Translations under genes and position numbers: made by a program | Part shown: one piece after another, positions 42,595 to 52,209 of the stretch | How positions within the stretch are numbered: the stretch's first letter is position 1 | Layout of the letters: every line of letters starts with the position of its first letter | Notes under the pieces: generated by a model | What the model saw: the letters and a program-made list of their open reading frames with translations, nothing else | The model's database searches: none | What the model was told of the DNA's origin: nothing | NCBI RefSeq assembly: GCF_009734385.1 | Contig: NZ_CP046452.1 | Span: forward strand, 1,860,001 to 1,924,000 | Source of the DNA: Corynebacterium kalinowskii | Lineage (GTDB): Bacteria > Actinomycetota > Actinomycetes > Mycobacteriales > Mycobacteriaceae | Direction: 5' to 3' | Length of the DNA: 64,000 nucleotides

Positions 42595-45237
42595 CTAGAC
42601 CTCTTCTGGGCCGAAGGTACGCATCTGGTCCGGACGTGGACCCGATTTTGCCCCGAGATCTTCGGCATCGATCTTGCCATCGCGGTTGACGTCAACGGTG
42701 CCCGCAGCTTCAGCCTGAGGTACGAACTGCTTGCGAATGAGGAACAGTTGGCGGACAGTCTCTTCCTTGATGCCGTCCTTCATGGCGTTGAACATGTCGC
42801 CACCTTCGCGCTGGTACTCGACCAGTGGATCGCGCTGGGCCATGGCACGCAGGCCGATGCCCTCCTTGAGGTAGTCCATCTCGTAGAGGTGCTCGCGCCA
42901 CTTGGTATCCACCACATTCAGAATGGCAACGCGTTCGATGCTGCGCATCTGGTCCTCGCCGCCGATGGCGGACACCTTGTCTTCCATGTCGGCGTACAAG
43001 GTGCGGGCATCCTTCAGAATCGCTTCGCGCAGATCCTTGGCGGAGAGTTCTCCGGCAGCACCGTACTCGGTGCCGTCAACGAGAGACTGCCAGGTCATGG
43101 ATGGGCTGTACAGACTCTCCAGAGCGTTCCAGAGTTTTTCAAGATCCCAGTCCTCCACATAGCCATTGGCCGTGGCGTGATTGACGTAGTCCGTGATCGT
43201 ATCGTCGATCATGGACTGGATCTGCTTGGAAACATCGGCGCCCTCAAGCACAGAGCGACGCTCAGCGTAAATCACCTTGCGCTGCTCGTTCATCACCTCG
43301 TCGTACTTCAGGACGTTTTTACGCATTTCAAAGTTCTGCGACTCTACCTGGGTCTGTGCATTCTTCACCGCGTTAGACACCATCTTGGAATCGATCGGCT
43401 GGTTATCTGGGATATCCAGCCGATTCATGGTGTTTTCCAGCATTGGGCCGACGAAGCGGAGCATCAGGTCATCACGCATGGACAGGTAGAAACGGGTTGC
43501 ACCCGGGTCACCCTGACGCCCTGATCGACCGCGCAGCTGGTTATCGATACGGCGGGAATCATGGCGCTCGGTGCCCAGCACGTACAGACCGCCGGCATCG
43601 CGAACCTTTTCCGCAAGCTCTTCGGAGCGCTTCTTCACGCGGACGATTTCCTCGTCCCATGCAGCTTCGTACTCTTCCGGCTTCTCAACTGGGTCCAGGC
43701 CACGCTCGCGCAAGTTGATGTCGGCGAGGATGTCGGGGTTACCGCCCAGCACGATGTCGGTACCGCGTCCAGCCATATTGGTGGCCACCGTGACAGCACC
43801 AGGTAGACCAGCCTGTGCGACGATCTCTGCTTCCTTCTCGTGGTGCTTAGCGTTCAGCACATTGTGCTTGATGCCCTTGGCCTGCAGCAGGCGGGACAGG
43901 TACTCGGAACGCTCCACGGAAGCAGTACCGACCAGCACTGGCTGGCCCTTTTCGACGCGCTCGGAAATGTCATCAACGACCGCGGCGAACTTCGCTTCCT
44001 GCGTCTTGTAAATGAGGTCAGTGAGATCCTCACGCTGATTCGGACGGTTGGTCGGAATCGGCATCACATCAAGCTTGTAGATCTGGTGCAATTCGGACGC
44101 CTCGGTCTCAGCGGTACCGGTCATGCCGGCCAGCTTGCCGTAGAGACGGAAGTAGTTCTGCAGGGTGACCGTAGCGAGGGTTTGGTTCTCGCTCTTGATC
44201 TCCACATTTTCCTTGGCTTCAATGGCCTGGTGCATGCCCTCGTTGTAACGACGACCATCGAGAACGCGACCGGTAAATTCATCCACAATCATCACTTCGC
44301 CGTTGCGGACGATGTAATCCTTGTCGCGGGTGAACAGCTCCTTCGCCTTAATGGCGTTGGTCAGGTAGCTGACCAACTGGGAGTATTCCGGCGCATAAAG
44401 GTTAGAAATGCCAAGCTGATCCTCAACGTAGGCAACTCCCTCTTCCTTCACACCTACAGTCCGCTTGCGCTCGTCTACTTCATAGTGGATGTCGCGCTGC
44501 ATGCGAGGCACGATGGTTGAGAATGCGGTGTACCACTCGGATGAACCGTCAGCAGGACCGGAAATGATGAGCGGGGTACGAGCTTCGTCAATAAGAATCG
44601 AGTCAACCTCGTCCACGATGGCGTAATGGTGACCACGCTGCACCAGGTCGTTCAAGGAATGCGCCATGTTGTCGCGCAGGTAATCAAAACCCAACTCATT
44701 GTTGGTGCCGTAAGTGATGTCCGCGTTATAAGCCGTGCGACGCTGCTCCGGCGTCATGTTGGACAAGATCACATCGGTCTTCAGCCCGAGGAAGCGGTGC
44801 ACACGGCCCATCCACTCCGCGTCACGCTTGGCCAAGTAATCGTTCACGGTGACAACGTGAACGCCCTTGCCTTCCAAAGCGTTGAGGTAGGCCGGAAGAA
44901 CACAGGTCAGGGTCTTACCTTCACCGGTGCGCATCTCGGCAACGTTGCCGAAGTGCAAGGCAGCGCCACCCATAACCTGAACGTTGTAGTGCTTCTGACC
45001 AAGAACTCGCCAGGATGCCTCGCGAGCAGTCGCAAACGCTTCAAGCAACAGGTCATCGAGCTTCTCGCCCTTTTCGACTCGTTCCTTGAACTCCGCGGTC
45101 TTCGCCTTTAGTTCTTCGTCGGTAAGCGCAGCGTACTCATCTTCCAAAGTGAGAACTTGATCGGCGATGGCGGCAAGGCGCTTGATCGCGCGCCCCTCAC
45201 CGACGCGGAGAATCTTGGACAATCCAAACACTGGCAC
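42595..45237 (-). CDS. secA: Preprotein translocase ATPase SecA (SecA1)
   Basis: An 880-residue SecA. Walker A MRTGEGKT (near residue 102), [21 protein letters not shown], the DEAD-like motor motifs, and the helical scaffold and wing domains are all in order. It pushes unfolded preproteins through SecYEG. The C-terminal zinc-binding cysteine tail of proteobacterial SecA is lacking, as in other actinobacteria; the chain ends in MRTFGPEEV. In mycobacteria this is the housekeeping SecA1 (Rv3240c), next to hpf, as here. Confidence 0.97.
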   Translation of the reverse strand: MPVFGLSKILRVGEGRAIKRLAAIADQVLTLEDEYAALTDEELKAKTAEFKERVEKGEKLDDLLLEAFATAREASWRVLGQKHYNVQVMGGAALHFGNVAEMRTGEGKTLTCVLPAYLNALEGKGVHVVTVNDYLAKRDAEWMGRVHRFLGLKTDVILSNMTPEQRRTAYNADITYGTNNELGFDYLRDNMAHSLNDLVQRGHHYAIVDEVDSILIDEARTPLIISGPADGSSEWYTAFSTIVPRMQRDIHYEVDERKRTVGVKEEGVAYVEDQLGISNLYAPEYSQLVSYLTNAIKAKELFTRDKDYIVRNGEVMIVDEFTGRVLDGRRYNEGMHQAIEAKENVEIKSENQTLATVTLQNYFRLYGKLAGMTGTAETEASELHQIYKLDVMPIPTNRPNQREDLTDLIYKTQEAKFAAVVDDISERVEKGQPVLVGTASVERSEYLSRLLQAKGIKHNVLNAKHHEKEAEIVAQAGLPGAVTVATNMAGRGTDIVLGGNPDILADINLRERGLDPVEKPEEYEAAWDEEIVRVKKRSEELAEKVRDAGGLYVLGTERHDSRRIDNQLRGRSGRQGDPGATRFYLSMRDDLMLRFVGPMLENTMNRLDIPDNQPIDSKMVSNAVKNAQTQVESQNFEMRKNVLKYDEVMNEQRKVIYAERRSVLEGADVSKQIQSMIDDTITDYVNHATANGYVEDWDLEKLWNALESLYSPSMTWQSLVDGTEYGAAGELSAKDLREAILKDARTLYADMEDKVSAIGGEDQMRSIERVAILNVVDTKWREHLYEMDYLKEGIGLRAMAQRDPLVEYQREGGDMFNAMKDGIKEETVRQLFLIRKQFVPQAEAAGTVDVNRDGKIDAEDLGAKSGPRPDQMRTFGPEEV

Positions 45238-45348
45238 TGATCCTTACAAATGTAGGTAGGCAACAAAAGACAAATCTCCAACCATTCTACGCACAGACGC
45301 ACCCCGTGGAGCATTCCCGGTGGTTTTAGTTTCGCCTAGTACCACTAC

Positions 45349-45385
45349 GAAAATGCCCCCGACCGCCGTGCTGGGCCAGGGGCAT
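45349..45385 (-). terminator. Intrinsic terminator after hpf
   Basis: ATGCCCC (45353-45359) and GGGGCAT (45379-45385) form a stem with GGCC pairing within the loop; read on the minus strand it ends in TTTTC. It is 21 nt past the hpf stop. Confidence 0.8.
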
Positions 45386-45405
45386 GTGGAACGCAGATGA
45401 AGAAT

Positions 45406-46068
45406 TTACTTCTCTTCTTCCACCAGTTCGATCAGACCGTAATCAAAAGCATGACGACGGTAAACGACGGATGGACGACCGGTTTCCTCATTCACAAAGA
45501 GGTAGAAGTCGTGACCGACGAGTTCCATCTCAGACAGTGCATCATCGACGGACACCGGAGCAGCGGAGTGCTGCTTGGTGCGGACGATCTGGCCAGGAAC
45601 AACATCCTGCACCTTGTCTGCGTATGGATCAACATCGAACTCGCCGACTGCATCCTGGGACTTCTTTGCTTCTGCAACCATTTCAGCAGCCATCTCGCCA
45701 GCACCCAGTGGTGCGCGGTGGCCGGAACGGCTGATTTGACGACGCACCTTCACCTTGCGCAGGGAGCGCTCCATCTTGGCTAGTGCGGTTTCCAGTGCGG
45801 CATAGAAGCTGTCTTCCTTAGCTTCTGCGCGAGCGATGTGTCCCTTGCCAGTGGCGGTGATCTGAATGCGATCGCTCTGGGCTTCTCGACGTGGGTTTGG
45901 CTCATGCTGAAGCTCCACGTGGAAGAACGTCAGGGTCGGGTCAAGGCGCTCGATCTTAGCGAGCTTAGACTTGACGCGTTCCGCGAAGTGATCGGGCACC
46001 TCGACGTTGCGGCCAGTGATGTTGAACTGAGCGCGCAGGACGTCGTTGTTCTCAGCAGGTGTAGTCAC
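45406..46068 (-). CDS. hpf: Long ribosome hibernation promoting factor
   Basis: A 220-residue long HPF: an N-terminal S30AE domain (FNITGRNVEVPDHFAERVKSKLAKIERL) and, after a linker near residue 115, the C-terminal dimerisation domain (VNEETGRPSVVYRR) that brings two 70S ribosomes together as 100S. GTG start with GGGAGG about 9 nt upstream. It is monocistronic: its own terminator follows, and a 20-bp inverted repeat lies 35 bp upstream. In mycobacteria the same gene neighbours secA1. Confidence 0.95.
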   Translation of the reverse strand: MTTPAENNDVLRAQFNITGRNVEVPDHFAERVKSKLAKIERLDPTLTFFHVELQHEPNPRREAQSDRIQITATGKGHIARAEAKEDSFYAALETALAKMERSLRKVKVRRQISRSGHRAPLGAGEMAAEMVAEAKKSQDAVGEFDVDPYADKVQDVVPGQIVRTKQHSAAPVSVDDALSEMELVGHDFYLFVNEETGRPSVVYRRHAFDYGLIELVEEEK

Positions 46069-46102
46069 TTTGCTTTACCTCCCGGTATCAGCCACCGCAC
46101 AA

Positions 46103-46122
46103 TGTGAGCGGGATTACTCACA
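46103..46122 (-). promoter_or_regulatory. Inverted repeat upstream of hpf
   Basis: TGTGAG (46103-46108) and CTCACA (46117-46122) are perfect 6-bp arms with 8 nt between. It resembles a CRP/GlxR-type half-site pair, but the spacer is longer than the 6 nt of the GlxR site TGTGA-N6-TCACA when measured between the same half-sites. Confidence 0.5.
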
Positions 46123-46212
46123 ACGTCCACGGTGACGCTTATCTTGCTACACCCCTGATTTTACATCTGGTAATAACCATTCCGCCATGACCCCTCCCCA
46201 AAGCAATACATA

Positions 46213-46824
46213 TCACGCAACACAAATGACCAATGCGCCGGCTACCTGCACATTTGCCGCAAAAAGTACCGAAGCGGTCTCAGCGAGGGTGGAACCAGTG
46301 GTCACAACATCATCGACCAGCAGCACAGGTGCTGGCGGAATTCGGTCCAATATCACCTTGCCCGCCAGGTTCCTCCGACGAGCCGAAGCCGACAAACCAA
46401 CGGACTCCCCCACCTGTGATCCATGGCGAACACAGCCGGCTACCCGCAGCCCGCTGGACTTCGCCACAGCGGTGACAGGGTCACCACCACGCAACCGAGC
46501 CGACGCACTCTTCGTCGGCGCTGGAACTAGCGTGAGCGACTCTGGCTCCGGAAGCTCTCCGCGCGCAGCCAAGTGCTCGATTCCAGAACCCAGCACTGCC
46601 CCGAGATACGCGGGTATGTCGCGCCGTCCCCGTTCCTTCATCCCCAGCACCACCTCGCGGTGCACCCCGGAATAGGGACCTAAGGCCCACACCGGAATAT
46701 GCGGATCAACGGGAGTGAAGATTCGGCGGGGTGGCCGGGCTAGGTGGCGTCGACAAGCACTGCACAGTGCGCGTCCTGCTGCTCCGCACCCCGCGCAGTG
46801 CTTCGGCAACAGCAACTCGATCAT
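46213..46824 (-). CDS. ComF-family phosphoribosyltransferase-like protein
   Basis: A 203-residue ComF-like protein: four N-terminal zinc-type cysteines (CAGCG...CSACRR), then a PRTase fold with the PRPP loop VLLVDDVVTTGSTL. The family helps DNA uptake in competent bacteria; in corynebacteria its use is unknown. The ATG at 46824 overlaps the lpqB stop in ATGA; an upstream in-frame stretch reaching 47034 runs inside lpqB and is not used. It is last in the mtrAB-lpqB unit. Confidence 0.88.
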   Translation of the reverse strand: MIELLLPKHCAGCGAAGRALCSACRRHLARPPRRIFTPVDPHIPVWALGPYSGVHREVVLGMKERGRRDIPAYLGAVLGSGIEHLAARGELPEPESLTLVPAPTKSASARLRGGDPVTAVAKSSGLRVAGCVRHGSQVGESVGLSASARRRNLAGKVILDRIPPAPVLLVDDVVTTGSTLAETASVLFAANVQVAGALVICVA

Positions 46825-48533
46825 TTTGCCACGATCGGGGCCGCTCGCTGCCCCTGCAGTGCTGGCACCTCGCGCCAAAACGCGACGCCAGTGGTACTGA
46901 TCGGCAGCTGAAGAACTGCTCGAGAATCGGTGATGTACACAGTGGACGAGCTTGCAGAGATCGCTACCACTGGAGCCGTCACATTGCCCGAAGGCAGCGG
47001 AGTCAGGCCCGAGCCATCCGACTGAATCTGCCACACCGGGGTTTCAGGAGTCGAGGTTCCTACCAGCAGGGACCCGTCGATCTTCCAATCGACCGTCAGC
47101 GCCGTACCCGCAATCGCTGGTGCGATTTCACGAACGTTGGTCAGTTTACGGTTCCCGGCGTTAGGCCGTTCGACAGTGGCCAGATAGACCCGACCATTGA
47201 TGATGAAGGCACATCGCACGCCCGTCGGCGACAGGCGAAGCACCGAAATCAATCCTTCATAACCTTCTAGCTCGCTCGTATCTACCTCCGTGTGCGAGAG
47301 ATCCCCGCTGGTGGTCGAACGTGCGACTCTGGCCACCTTGCGGCCATCCAGAACGGTCCAGACGGCGTTGCCACTGTTTTCGAAAGTCGGGGTAGACAAA
47401 GTTTTCGCTTCGACGCCACGACGCCCTTGCTCACCAATCTTGCCTAGGAGCAACGTGGCTCGGCGATCTGGTTCTTCACCCGTCGACTGCACCGCGGCAA
47501 CCAGCCCCGTACCCGCTTCAAAGTCAGCAGACGAGATGCCGGAGACCTCTCCCCACTCTCCGGCCAGTGGCACTGCCCGCTCACCCTCTACTGACTTGAT
47601 TTTGCCGTCAGCCAGGGCATACAGCGGCGAGGCTGCGCCCGCTGAGGCCCCCGGGTTGTACTCGGCTACTTGTTCAACGGTCAGGAACTCAGAGTTTTCA
47701 ACGATCGGCGTGTTATCGATCTCGATCTTGTACGGCCCTGGCACACCCGCTTTCGCCAACGTCCAGACAACCTGCGCAGCGAAGCGATACCGCCCCTCGG
47801 CGCTGAGGTCACCGAACCCAGAGAAGGAGTACACCCCTGAGTTGAATCCAGAAAACGTCGCTCCCGGCGGCACATACGTCTTCACACCAGGACGCAGCAC
47901 CGGTTGTGGCCCTTCTACCAGCAGCGAGAGCAGTGCCGTGTTGAGCGAAGAGTTTCCGCTATACACCCATCGCCGGTCGATCACTAGGTCGTTGTCGGTC
48001 GGGTCCATGAAGTACAGCGCGTAGGGTTGGTAGTTGTTGCGCAGCTCGGTGTGCTGGACAGCCACGCCGGGTGGCAGGTTACTGATCCGCCACTGTCCAT
48101 CACGTTTTTCGACGTCAATAGTCGCCTCATACTGACCGTGCTCCGGCTGATACACGCCCCCGACTCCGATCGATCCGACTACCGGGCCACGCACGCTGTA
48201 GGAAATTTTCTGATCGCTTGCACCCGGCAATGAGTTAACGTCGATGCGATCCAAGACCAGCATGCCGGTCTGGGAATCCCAGGACTTAGCAGCCTCAGGT
48301 GTGAGATACTGGCGAGCCGCTTGGTGCCGCTGGATTGGCTTCACAGAATTAGTGAAGAAGTCACGCACCAACAGGTCCGGTTCTTGGCCAGGATAAGGAC
48401 CAGCGTTCTCTACCCCCTGTGCTGCGGGTTCGAATGTACGCAGGGCCTGCGGGCTCGATGAGCTGGGGATGGTTGTGCAGGATGCCAAAGTCAGTCCCGC
48501 AATGGTTACTGCGGCCAGGATCTTAGTGTTCAT
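46821..48533 (-). CDS. lpqB: LpqB lipoprotein, accessory of MtrAB
   Basis: A 570-residue lipoprotein: signal peptide with lipobox LASC near residue 19, an N-terminal GerMN-like domain, then a beta-propeller-like C-terminal part. It binds the extracellular part of MtrB and influences its signalling in mycobacteria. Its start overlaps the mtrB 3' end by 11 nt and its stop overlaps comF by 4 nt, so the order mtrA-mtrB-lpqB-comF is kept in one operon. Confidence 0.95.
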   Translation of the reverse strand: MNTKILAAVTIAGLTLASCTTIPSSSSPQALRTFEPAAQGVENAGPYPGQEPDLLVRDFFTNSVKPIQRHQAARQYLTPEAAKSWDSQTGMLVLDRIDVNSLPGASDQKISYSVRGPVVGSIGVGGVYQPEHGQYEATIDVEKRDGQWRISNLPPGVAVQHTELRNNYQPYALYFMDPTDNDLVIDRRWVYSGNSSLNTALLSLLVEGPQPVLRPGVKTYVPPGATFSGFNSGVYSFSGFGDLSAEGRYRFAAQVVWTLAKAGVPGPYKIEIDNTPIVENSEFLTVEQVAEYNPGASAGAASPLYALADGKIKSVEGERAVPLAGEWGEVSGISSADFEAGTGLVAAVQSTGEEPDRRATLLLGKIGEQGRRGVEAKTLSTPTFENSGNAVWTVLDGRKVARVARSTTSGDLSHTEVDTSELEGYEGLISVLRLSPTGVRCAFIINGRVYLATVERPNAGNRKLTNVREIAPAIAGTALTVDWKIDGSLLVGTSTPETPVWQIQSDGSGLTPLPSGNVTAPVVAISASSSTVYITDSRAVLQLPISTTGVAFWREVPALQGQRAAPIVAK

Positions 48534-50133
48534 CGAGGATCACCCCATCGGTTTTTACTGGTTGTGCTTCCGGAAGTTCCTGCACCGCATCGGGGTATGT
48601 CAATGAAATGGGGCTTTCGTTGAAGTGCTGCTTCGCTACCTTGGGCAAAGTGAGACGAAACCTAGAACCAATTCCCATTTCGCCGGAGGCCTCGAGGCGT
48701 CCCCCGTGGAGGCGAGCGTCTTCAGAGGCGATGGCTAGACCAAGTCCGGTGCCTCCAGAGTGCCTCTTGCGGGATGGGTCGGCGCGCCAAAATCGATTGA
48801 ATACCAGTTCTTCCTGACCAGGTTTGAGGCCCACGCCGTGATCGGTGACAGCGATAGCCACGGCGTCTTCGTTAGTCCGCAACACCACGTTTACCGGTTT
48901 GCTTTCGGAGTGGTCAATGGCGTTGGCGAGCAGATTGCGCAGAATACGCTCGATGCGACGCGAGTCGATGACCACGTTCACCGGCTCATCCGGCAGATCG
49001 AAGGAAACCGGGACATCCAGCTTCTCAGAGAGGTGTTCGACTTGCTGCCAGGCTGCTTGCAAGGCACTGCGAATATCAACGCGTTCCTCGGATAGGTCGG
49101 CGACGCCTGCATCGTGACGAGAAATTTCGAGCAGATCGGCGAGCAGAGACTCAAATCGGTCAAGCTCGCGGATCATAAGCTCAGAGGCGCGCTTGATGTA
49201 AGGATCCGAATCATCCACATTGTCAGCGATCATGTCGGCTGCCATGCGGACGGTTGTCAGTGGGGTACGCAGCTCGTGCGACACATCGGAGGTGAACTGG
49301 CGCTGCAGGTCACCGTATTCCTCTAGCTGGTCGATTTGCTTGGATAATGACTCCGCCATGGAGTTGAAGCTGTTAGCCAACCGGGCCATTTCGTCCTCGC
49401 CCTCGACCACCATGCGTTCGCGACGATGACCGGCGGCAAAGCGTTCGGCAATCCGGCTGGCGGAACGTACTGGCGCTGTGACTTGCTGGGTGAGCAACCA
49501 GGCGATTGCGACGATCAAGACGAGCAAGACAACGCCACCTGCGGAAAACAGGCCCTTGATCAGCGCGAGAGTGGCTTCTTCATTCGACAGTGGCATGACG
49601 AGATATACCTGCAGCCCGGCGATGTCGGAGTCAGTTGGCGAGCCGATAACCAGAGCCTTATAGAGTTCGCCCTGCGAGTTGTTCAAAGTGGCGAACTGGT
49701 AGGACACTTGCCCTTGCGAGACGAAGTGATGCAGCCGATCGGGAATTTCGAACCCTTCTGGGGACGTAGTCGTTGTCCCATCCGGATTTTCCACCACCAG
49801 CACCGGCTCATAGGTTGAATTCGGCCCCGATGACGCCACCATCCCTAAGTTGATCAGCGTCGCTCGTGCAGAATTTAGTCGCGCTTGCAGCGAGTTCGAG
49901 GAGTCCGACGTAGCGATTTGCTTCTCGACGGCCACCCGCGCGCGATCAACTTCGCTATCAGCGGTTTCAAGCTTTGAGTCAACGAGTCGCTGCGCGACAA
50001 TGCTGATCAGCGTGAGTCCTAGAAACAACACCACGATCGTGGTGGAAACCAGGATGGAGCCGATCACTCGAACTTGCAGGGAGGTACGCCAGCTATCGAG
50101 CATCCGCTCCCACGTGTGGCGGGCAGAAGTCAT
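48523..50133 (-). CDS. mtrB: MtrB sensor histidine kinase
   Basis: A 536-residue kinase: membrane helices at about 23-46 and 197-214 flank a 150-residue extracellular part, then HAMP, the His in SDVSHELRTP (His285), N box LLANAIDHSES and G boxes DHGVGLKPG and GGTGLGLA. With MtrA it controls cell wall metabolism, osmotic stress and division in corynebacteria. It starts 12 nt after mtrA. Confidence 0.97.
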   Translation of the reverse strand: MTSARHTWERMLDSWRTSLQVRVIGSILVSTTIVVLFLGLTLISIVAQRLVDSKLETADSEVDRARVAVEKQIATSDSSNSLQARLNSARATLINLGMVASSGPNSTYEPVLVVENPDGTTTTSPEGFEIPDRLHHFVSQGQVSYQFATLNNSQGELYKALVIGSPTDSDIAGLQVYLVMPLSNEEATLALIKGLFSAGGVVLLVLIVAIAWLLTQQVTAPVRSASRIAERFAAGHRRERMVVEGEDEMARLANSFNSMAESLSKQIDQLEEYGDLQRQFTSDVSHELRTPLTTVRMAADMIADNVDDSDPYIKRASELMIRELDRFESLLADLLEISRHDAGVADLSEERVDIRSALQAAWQQVEHLSEKLDVPVSFDLPDEPVNVVIDSRRIERILRNLLANAIDHSESKPVNVVLRTNEDAVAIAVTDHGVGLKPGQEELVFNRFWRADPSRKRHSGGTGLGLAIASEDARLHGGRLEASGEMGIGSRFRLTLPKVAKQHFNESPISLTYPDAVQELPEAQPVKTDGVILDEH

Positions 50134-50145
50134 AAGTGAGGAGGA

Positions 50146-50829
50146 CTAGTCGTTGTGGCCAGTCTTGTACCCAACGCCGCGGACAGTGAGCACGATTTGT
50201 GGATTCTCTGGATCCTTTTCGATCTTGGCACGCAAGCGCTGGACATGAACGTTCACCAAACGGGTATCGGAGGCATGTCGGTAGCCCCAGACCTTTTCGA
50301 GCAGCTCCTCGCGGGTGAAAACCTGGCGGGGCTTGCGTGCCATCTCCAACAGCAAATCAAACTCGAGCGGGGTGAGCTGAATTTCATCATCACCACGACT
50401 AACAAGGTGACCGGGGACGTCGATCGTGAGGTCACCAACCTCGATGAGCTCGCTCGGCTCTTCATCCGTACGGCGCAGGCGAGCGCGAATCCTAGCAACC
50501 AGCTCTTTGGGCTTGAAAGGCTTGCTCACGTAGTCATCGGCGCCAGACTCCAGACCAAGTACGACATCAACCGTGTCCGTCTTCGCGGTGAGCATCACAA
50601 TGGGAACCATCGACTCTTGGCGAATAGCTCGACAGATATCCACGCCATTCATCCCCGGAAGCATGAGGTCAAGCAGGATTAGATCCGGTTGTTCGCGCTG
50701 GAACGTGGCCACAGCTTCGCTGCCGTCCATTACTGCGACGGTGTCAAAGCCCTCGGCTTGGAGGACGATGGTGAGCATCTCGGAGATGGCTGGATCATCA
50801 TCCACCACGAGAATTTTCGCATTAGTCAT
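50146..50829 (-). CDS. mtrA: MtrA response regulator
   Basis: A 227-residue OmpR-type regulator. The receiver has Asp54 in ILLDLMLPG as phosphoacceptor, conserved acidic pair near the N-terminus (VVDDDP) and Lys in SKPF; the C-terminal winged helix includes RQVFTREELLEKVWGY and DTRLVNVHVQRLRAKIE. GAGG precedes the ATG. It is the partner of MtrB and an essential or near-essential regulator in actinobacteria. The operon runs tmk, mtrA, mtrB, lpqB, comF. Confidence 0.98.
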   Translation of the reverse strand: MTNAKILVVDDDPAISEMLTIVLQAEGFDTVAVMDGSEAVATFQREQPDLILLDLMLPGMNGVDICRAIRQESMVPIVMLTAKTDTVDVVLGLESGADDYVSKPFKPKELVARIRARLRRTDEEPSELIEVGDLTIDVPGHLVSRGDDEIQLTPLEFDLLLEMARKPRQVFTREELLEKVWGYRHASDTRLVNVHVQRLRAKIEKDPENPQIVLTVRGVGYKTGHND

Positions 50830-50879
50830 TGCAACCTCATTGCTGTGCTACTGGCTATCAATTATTCGATAATCGTCCA

Positions 50880-51509
50880 TCATAGGTTCTTTTGTGCCTG
50901 GATGCGCGTGATGATTCGCTCCGCCAATGATGACACGTCCTCATTTGGCTGTGCGACAATCCACTGGCCAGCCCATGATGTGGCCGCCAGTCGTCGATAA
51001 GCCTCGCACGTCCGGGCCTGCAACCCGCCGTCAGTCTCGTATGCGTCTTTCGCGCGGGAAGCATCGGCCTCAGCCCGCTTTTCGGCGCGCTCGGCAGCTA
51101 CTTTCACTGGTGTATCGAGGAGTACCTGAAGATCCGGCTGAGGTAATCCGAGATCACCAAATTCGAGGTCAAACACCCACTGCACTACTGATTCATCTTC
51201 AGTCCGGGCCCAGCTATAGGCCGCATTCGAAGCGACGTAGCGGTCGAGCAACAAAATCTCATCGCGGCCCGAGGCAGCGCGCAGCTTTTCGACGACCCCA
51301 TGCCGATCCAACGCGAACAACGTGGCCATCGCATAGGCACTGTTGGTGAGATCACCCATTTCCAGACGCAAAGCGCGGGCAGCCAGCTGTGCATGGATCG
51401 ACTCTTCGTAGCGTGGAAAAGCGAGTCGGTCCGCACTGATGCGTTCGGTCAGGGCACGAGCGAGAGTGTTCTTGCCGGCACCGTCGATACCCTCAATAGA
51501 AATAATCAC
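50880..51509 (-). CDS. tmk: Thymidylate kinase
   Basis: A 209-residue dTMP kinase that makes dTDP. The P-loop GIDGAGKNTLARAL resembles the mycobacterial form, and the DR(Y) motif is in LLLDRYVASNAAYSWAR. GTG start at 51509, with 11 nt after the DUF4259 stop, so the genes are cotranscribed. Next to mtrA, as in mycobacteria. The sahH gene that precedes it elsewhere is replaced here by DUF4259. Confidence 0.95.
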   Translation of the reverse strand: MIISIEGIDGAGKNTLARALTERISADRLAFPRYEESIHAQLAARALRLEMGDLTNSAYAMATLFALDRHGVVEKLRAASGRDEILLLDRYVASNAAYSWARTEDESVVQWVFDLEFGDLGLPQPDLQVLLDTPVKVAAERAEKRAEADASRAKDAYETDGGLQARTCEAYRRLAATSWAGQWIVAQPNEDVSSLAERIITRIQAQKNL

Positions 51510-51520
51510 GCGTGTGCTGC

Positions 51521-51874
51521 TTAGTTAAGAGCCTCGAGGTAGACCTCGAGGTCTTCTTCAGTGTCTACTTCTTCAAGAATTGCGCCTGCGCGTTCGCGCA
51601 GCAGCTCGGATCCAGATCCTGCCAATTGACGCACGAATGGATAATTCTCCGCGATTTCTCCTGCAGTAAATGGCGCACCCGCCCAAATGGCAGCAATGGT
51701 GGCTGCAAGGTGGCCGTTGGCGGTTTCCTCTTCGTTCACGGCCTTGCCACTAGCTACCAGGGCGACCGCATCCTCTACCGCTTCGACAATGTCTTCAGAA
51801 TCAAGACTTGCCATTTCGTCAAGGAAGTCAGCATTGTTCTCGTCCGCAAAAATTGCGATGTCCCAGGCTCCCAT
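51521..51874 (-). CDS. DUF4259 family protein
   Basis: A 117-residue acidic protein with the typical start MGAWDIAIFADENNADFLDE. GGAGAG lies 4 nt before the ATG at 51874, which fixes the start; a longer frame to 51946 has no such support. DUF4259 proteins are widespread with unknown function. It occupies the position of sahH upstream of tmk, and its stop is 11 nt from the tmk start. Confidence 0.85.
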   Translation of the reverse strand: MGAWDIAIFADENNADFLDEMASLDSEDIVEAVEDAVALVASGKAVNEEETANGHLAATIAAIWAGAPFTAGEIAENYPFVRQLAGSGSELLRERAGAILEEVDTEEDLEVYLEALN

Positions 51875-52114
51875 GTCTCTCCTGCTATTTAAGGGCCCGC
51901 TACGCAGGCCGAGGCTATTGGTGTGCTTCGTAGATCCGACAGTCACTTACTAGGTTTACTTGGATTGCGCGCGCTGCGCCACTACTGCCCCTAGCTGGAG
52001 CGCACAAGCGCGCTAATTAGGGAAAAGCCGAATGGATTGAGAAGTTTTTGGCTCGAAATCTTTCGTTGAAAGATATGTCATGCTATGGTCAGCGTTGTTA
52101 TAGATTCGTTACGA

Positions 52115-52130
52115 GTAAAGATACTGTAAC
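52115..52130 (+). promoter_or_regulatory. Possible MtrA box
   Basis: GTAAAGATACTGTAAC is a direct repeat of GTAA(A/C) with 6 nt between, one mismatch from the GTAAC-N6-GTAAC pattern given for actinobacterial MtrA. It lies about 80 bp upstream of the TTG start at 52210 and 1.3 kb from mtrA. Confidence 0.4.
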
Positions 52131-52155
52131 TAATCTGCCCTCCCCCACGATCACA

Positions 52156-52186
52156 TGAGTAGAACGCCTACTCAGCGCGCTTTTTG
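52156..52186 (+). terminator. Leader hairpin with T run (possible attenuator)
   Basis: TGAGTAG (52156-52162) and CTACTCA (52168-52174) form a 7-bp stem with a 5-nt loop, then GCGCGC and TTTTT. It lies 24 nt before the TTG start of the next gene, so it could stop the transcript before the reading frame. Confidence 0.6.
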
Positions 52187-52209
52187 ATCTCTCTGAAGGA
52201 GAACGGCAC

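Larger units (their letters stand above)
51875..52209. other. 335-bp gene-free leader region between DUF4259 and a secreted protein gene
   Basis: On the plus side it holds a 7-bp hairpin ATCTTTC-GTT-GAAAGAT (52058-52074), a TGC-TATGGT extended -10 (52081-52089), an MtrA-like direct repeat and an intrinsic-terminator-like hairpin just before the ribosome site. On the minus side it must contain the DUF4259 promoter. Confidence 0.6.

Noticed and set aside
42523..43524. 333-codon plus-strand frame across the secA end
   Set aside because: Antisense of secA, with no start signal; the minus-strand SecA motifs are unambiguous.
46825..47034. Upstream extension of comF
   Set aside because: These 70 residues lie inside lpqB; the ATGA junction at 46821-46824 and the zinc cysteines right after fix the start.
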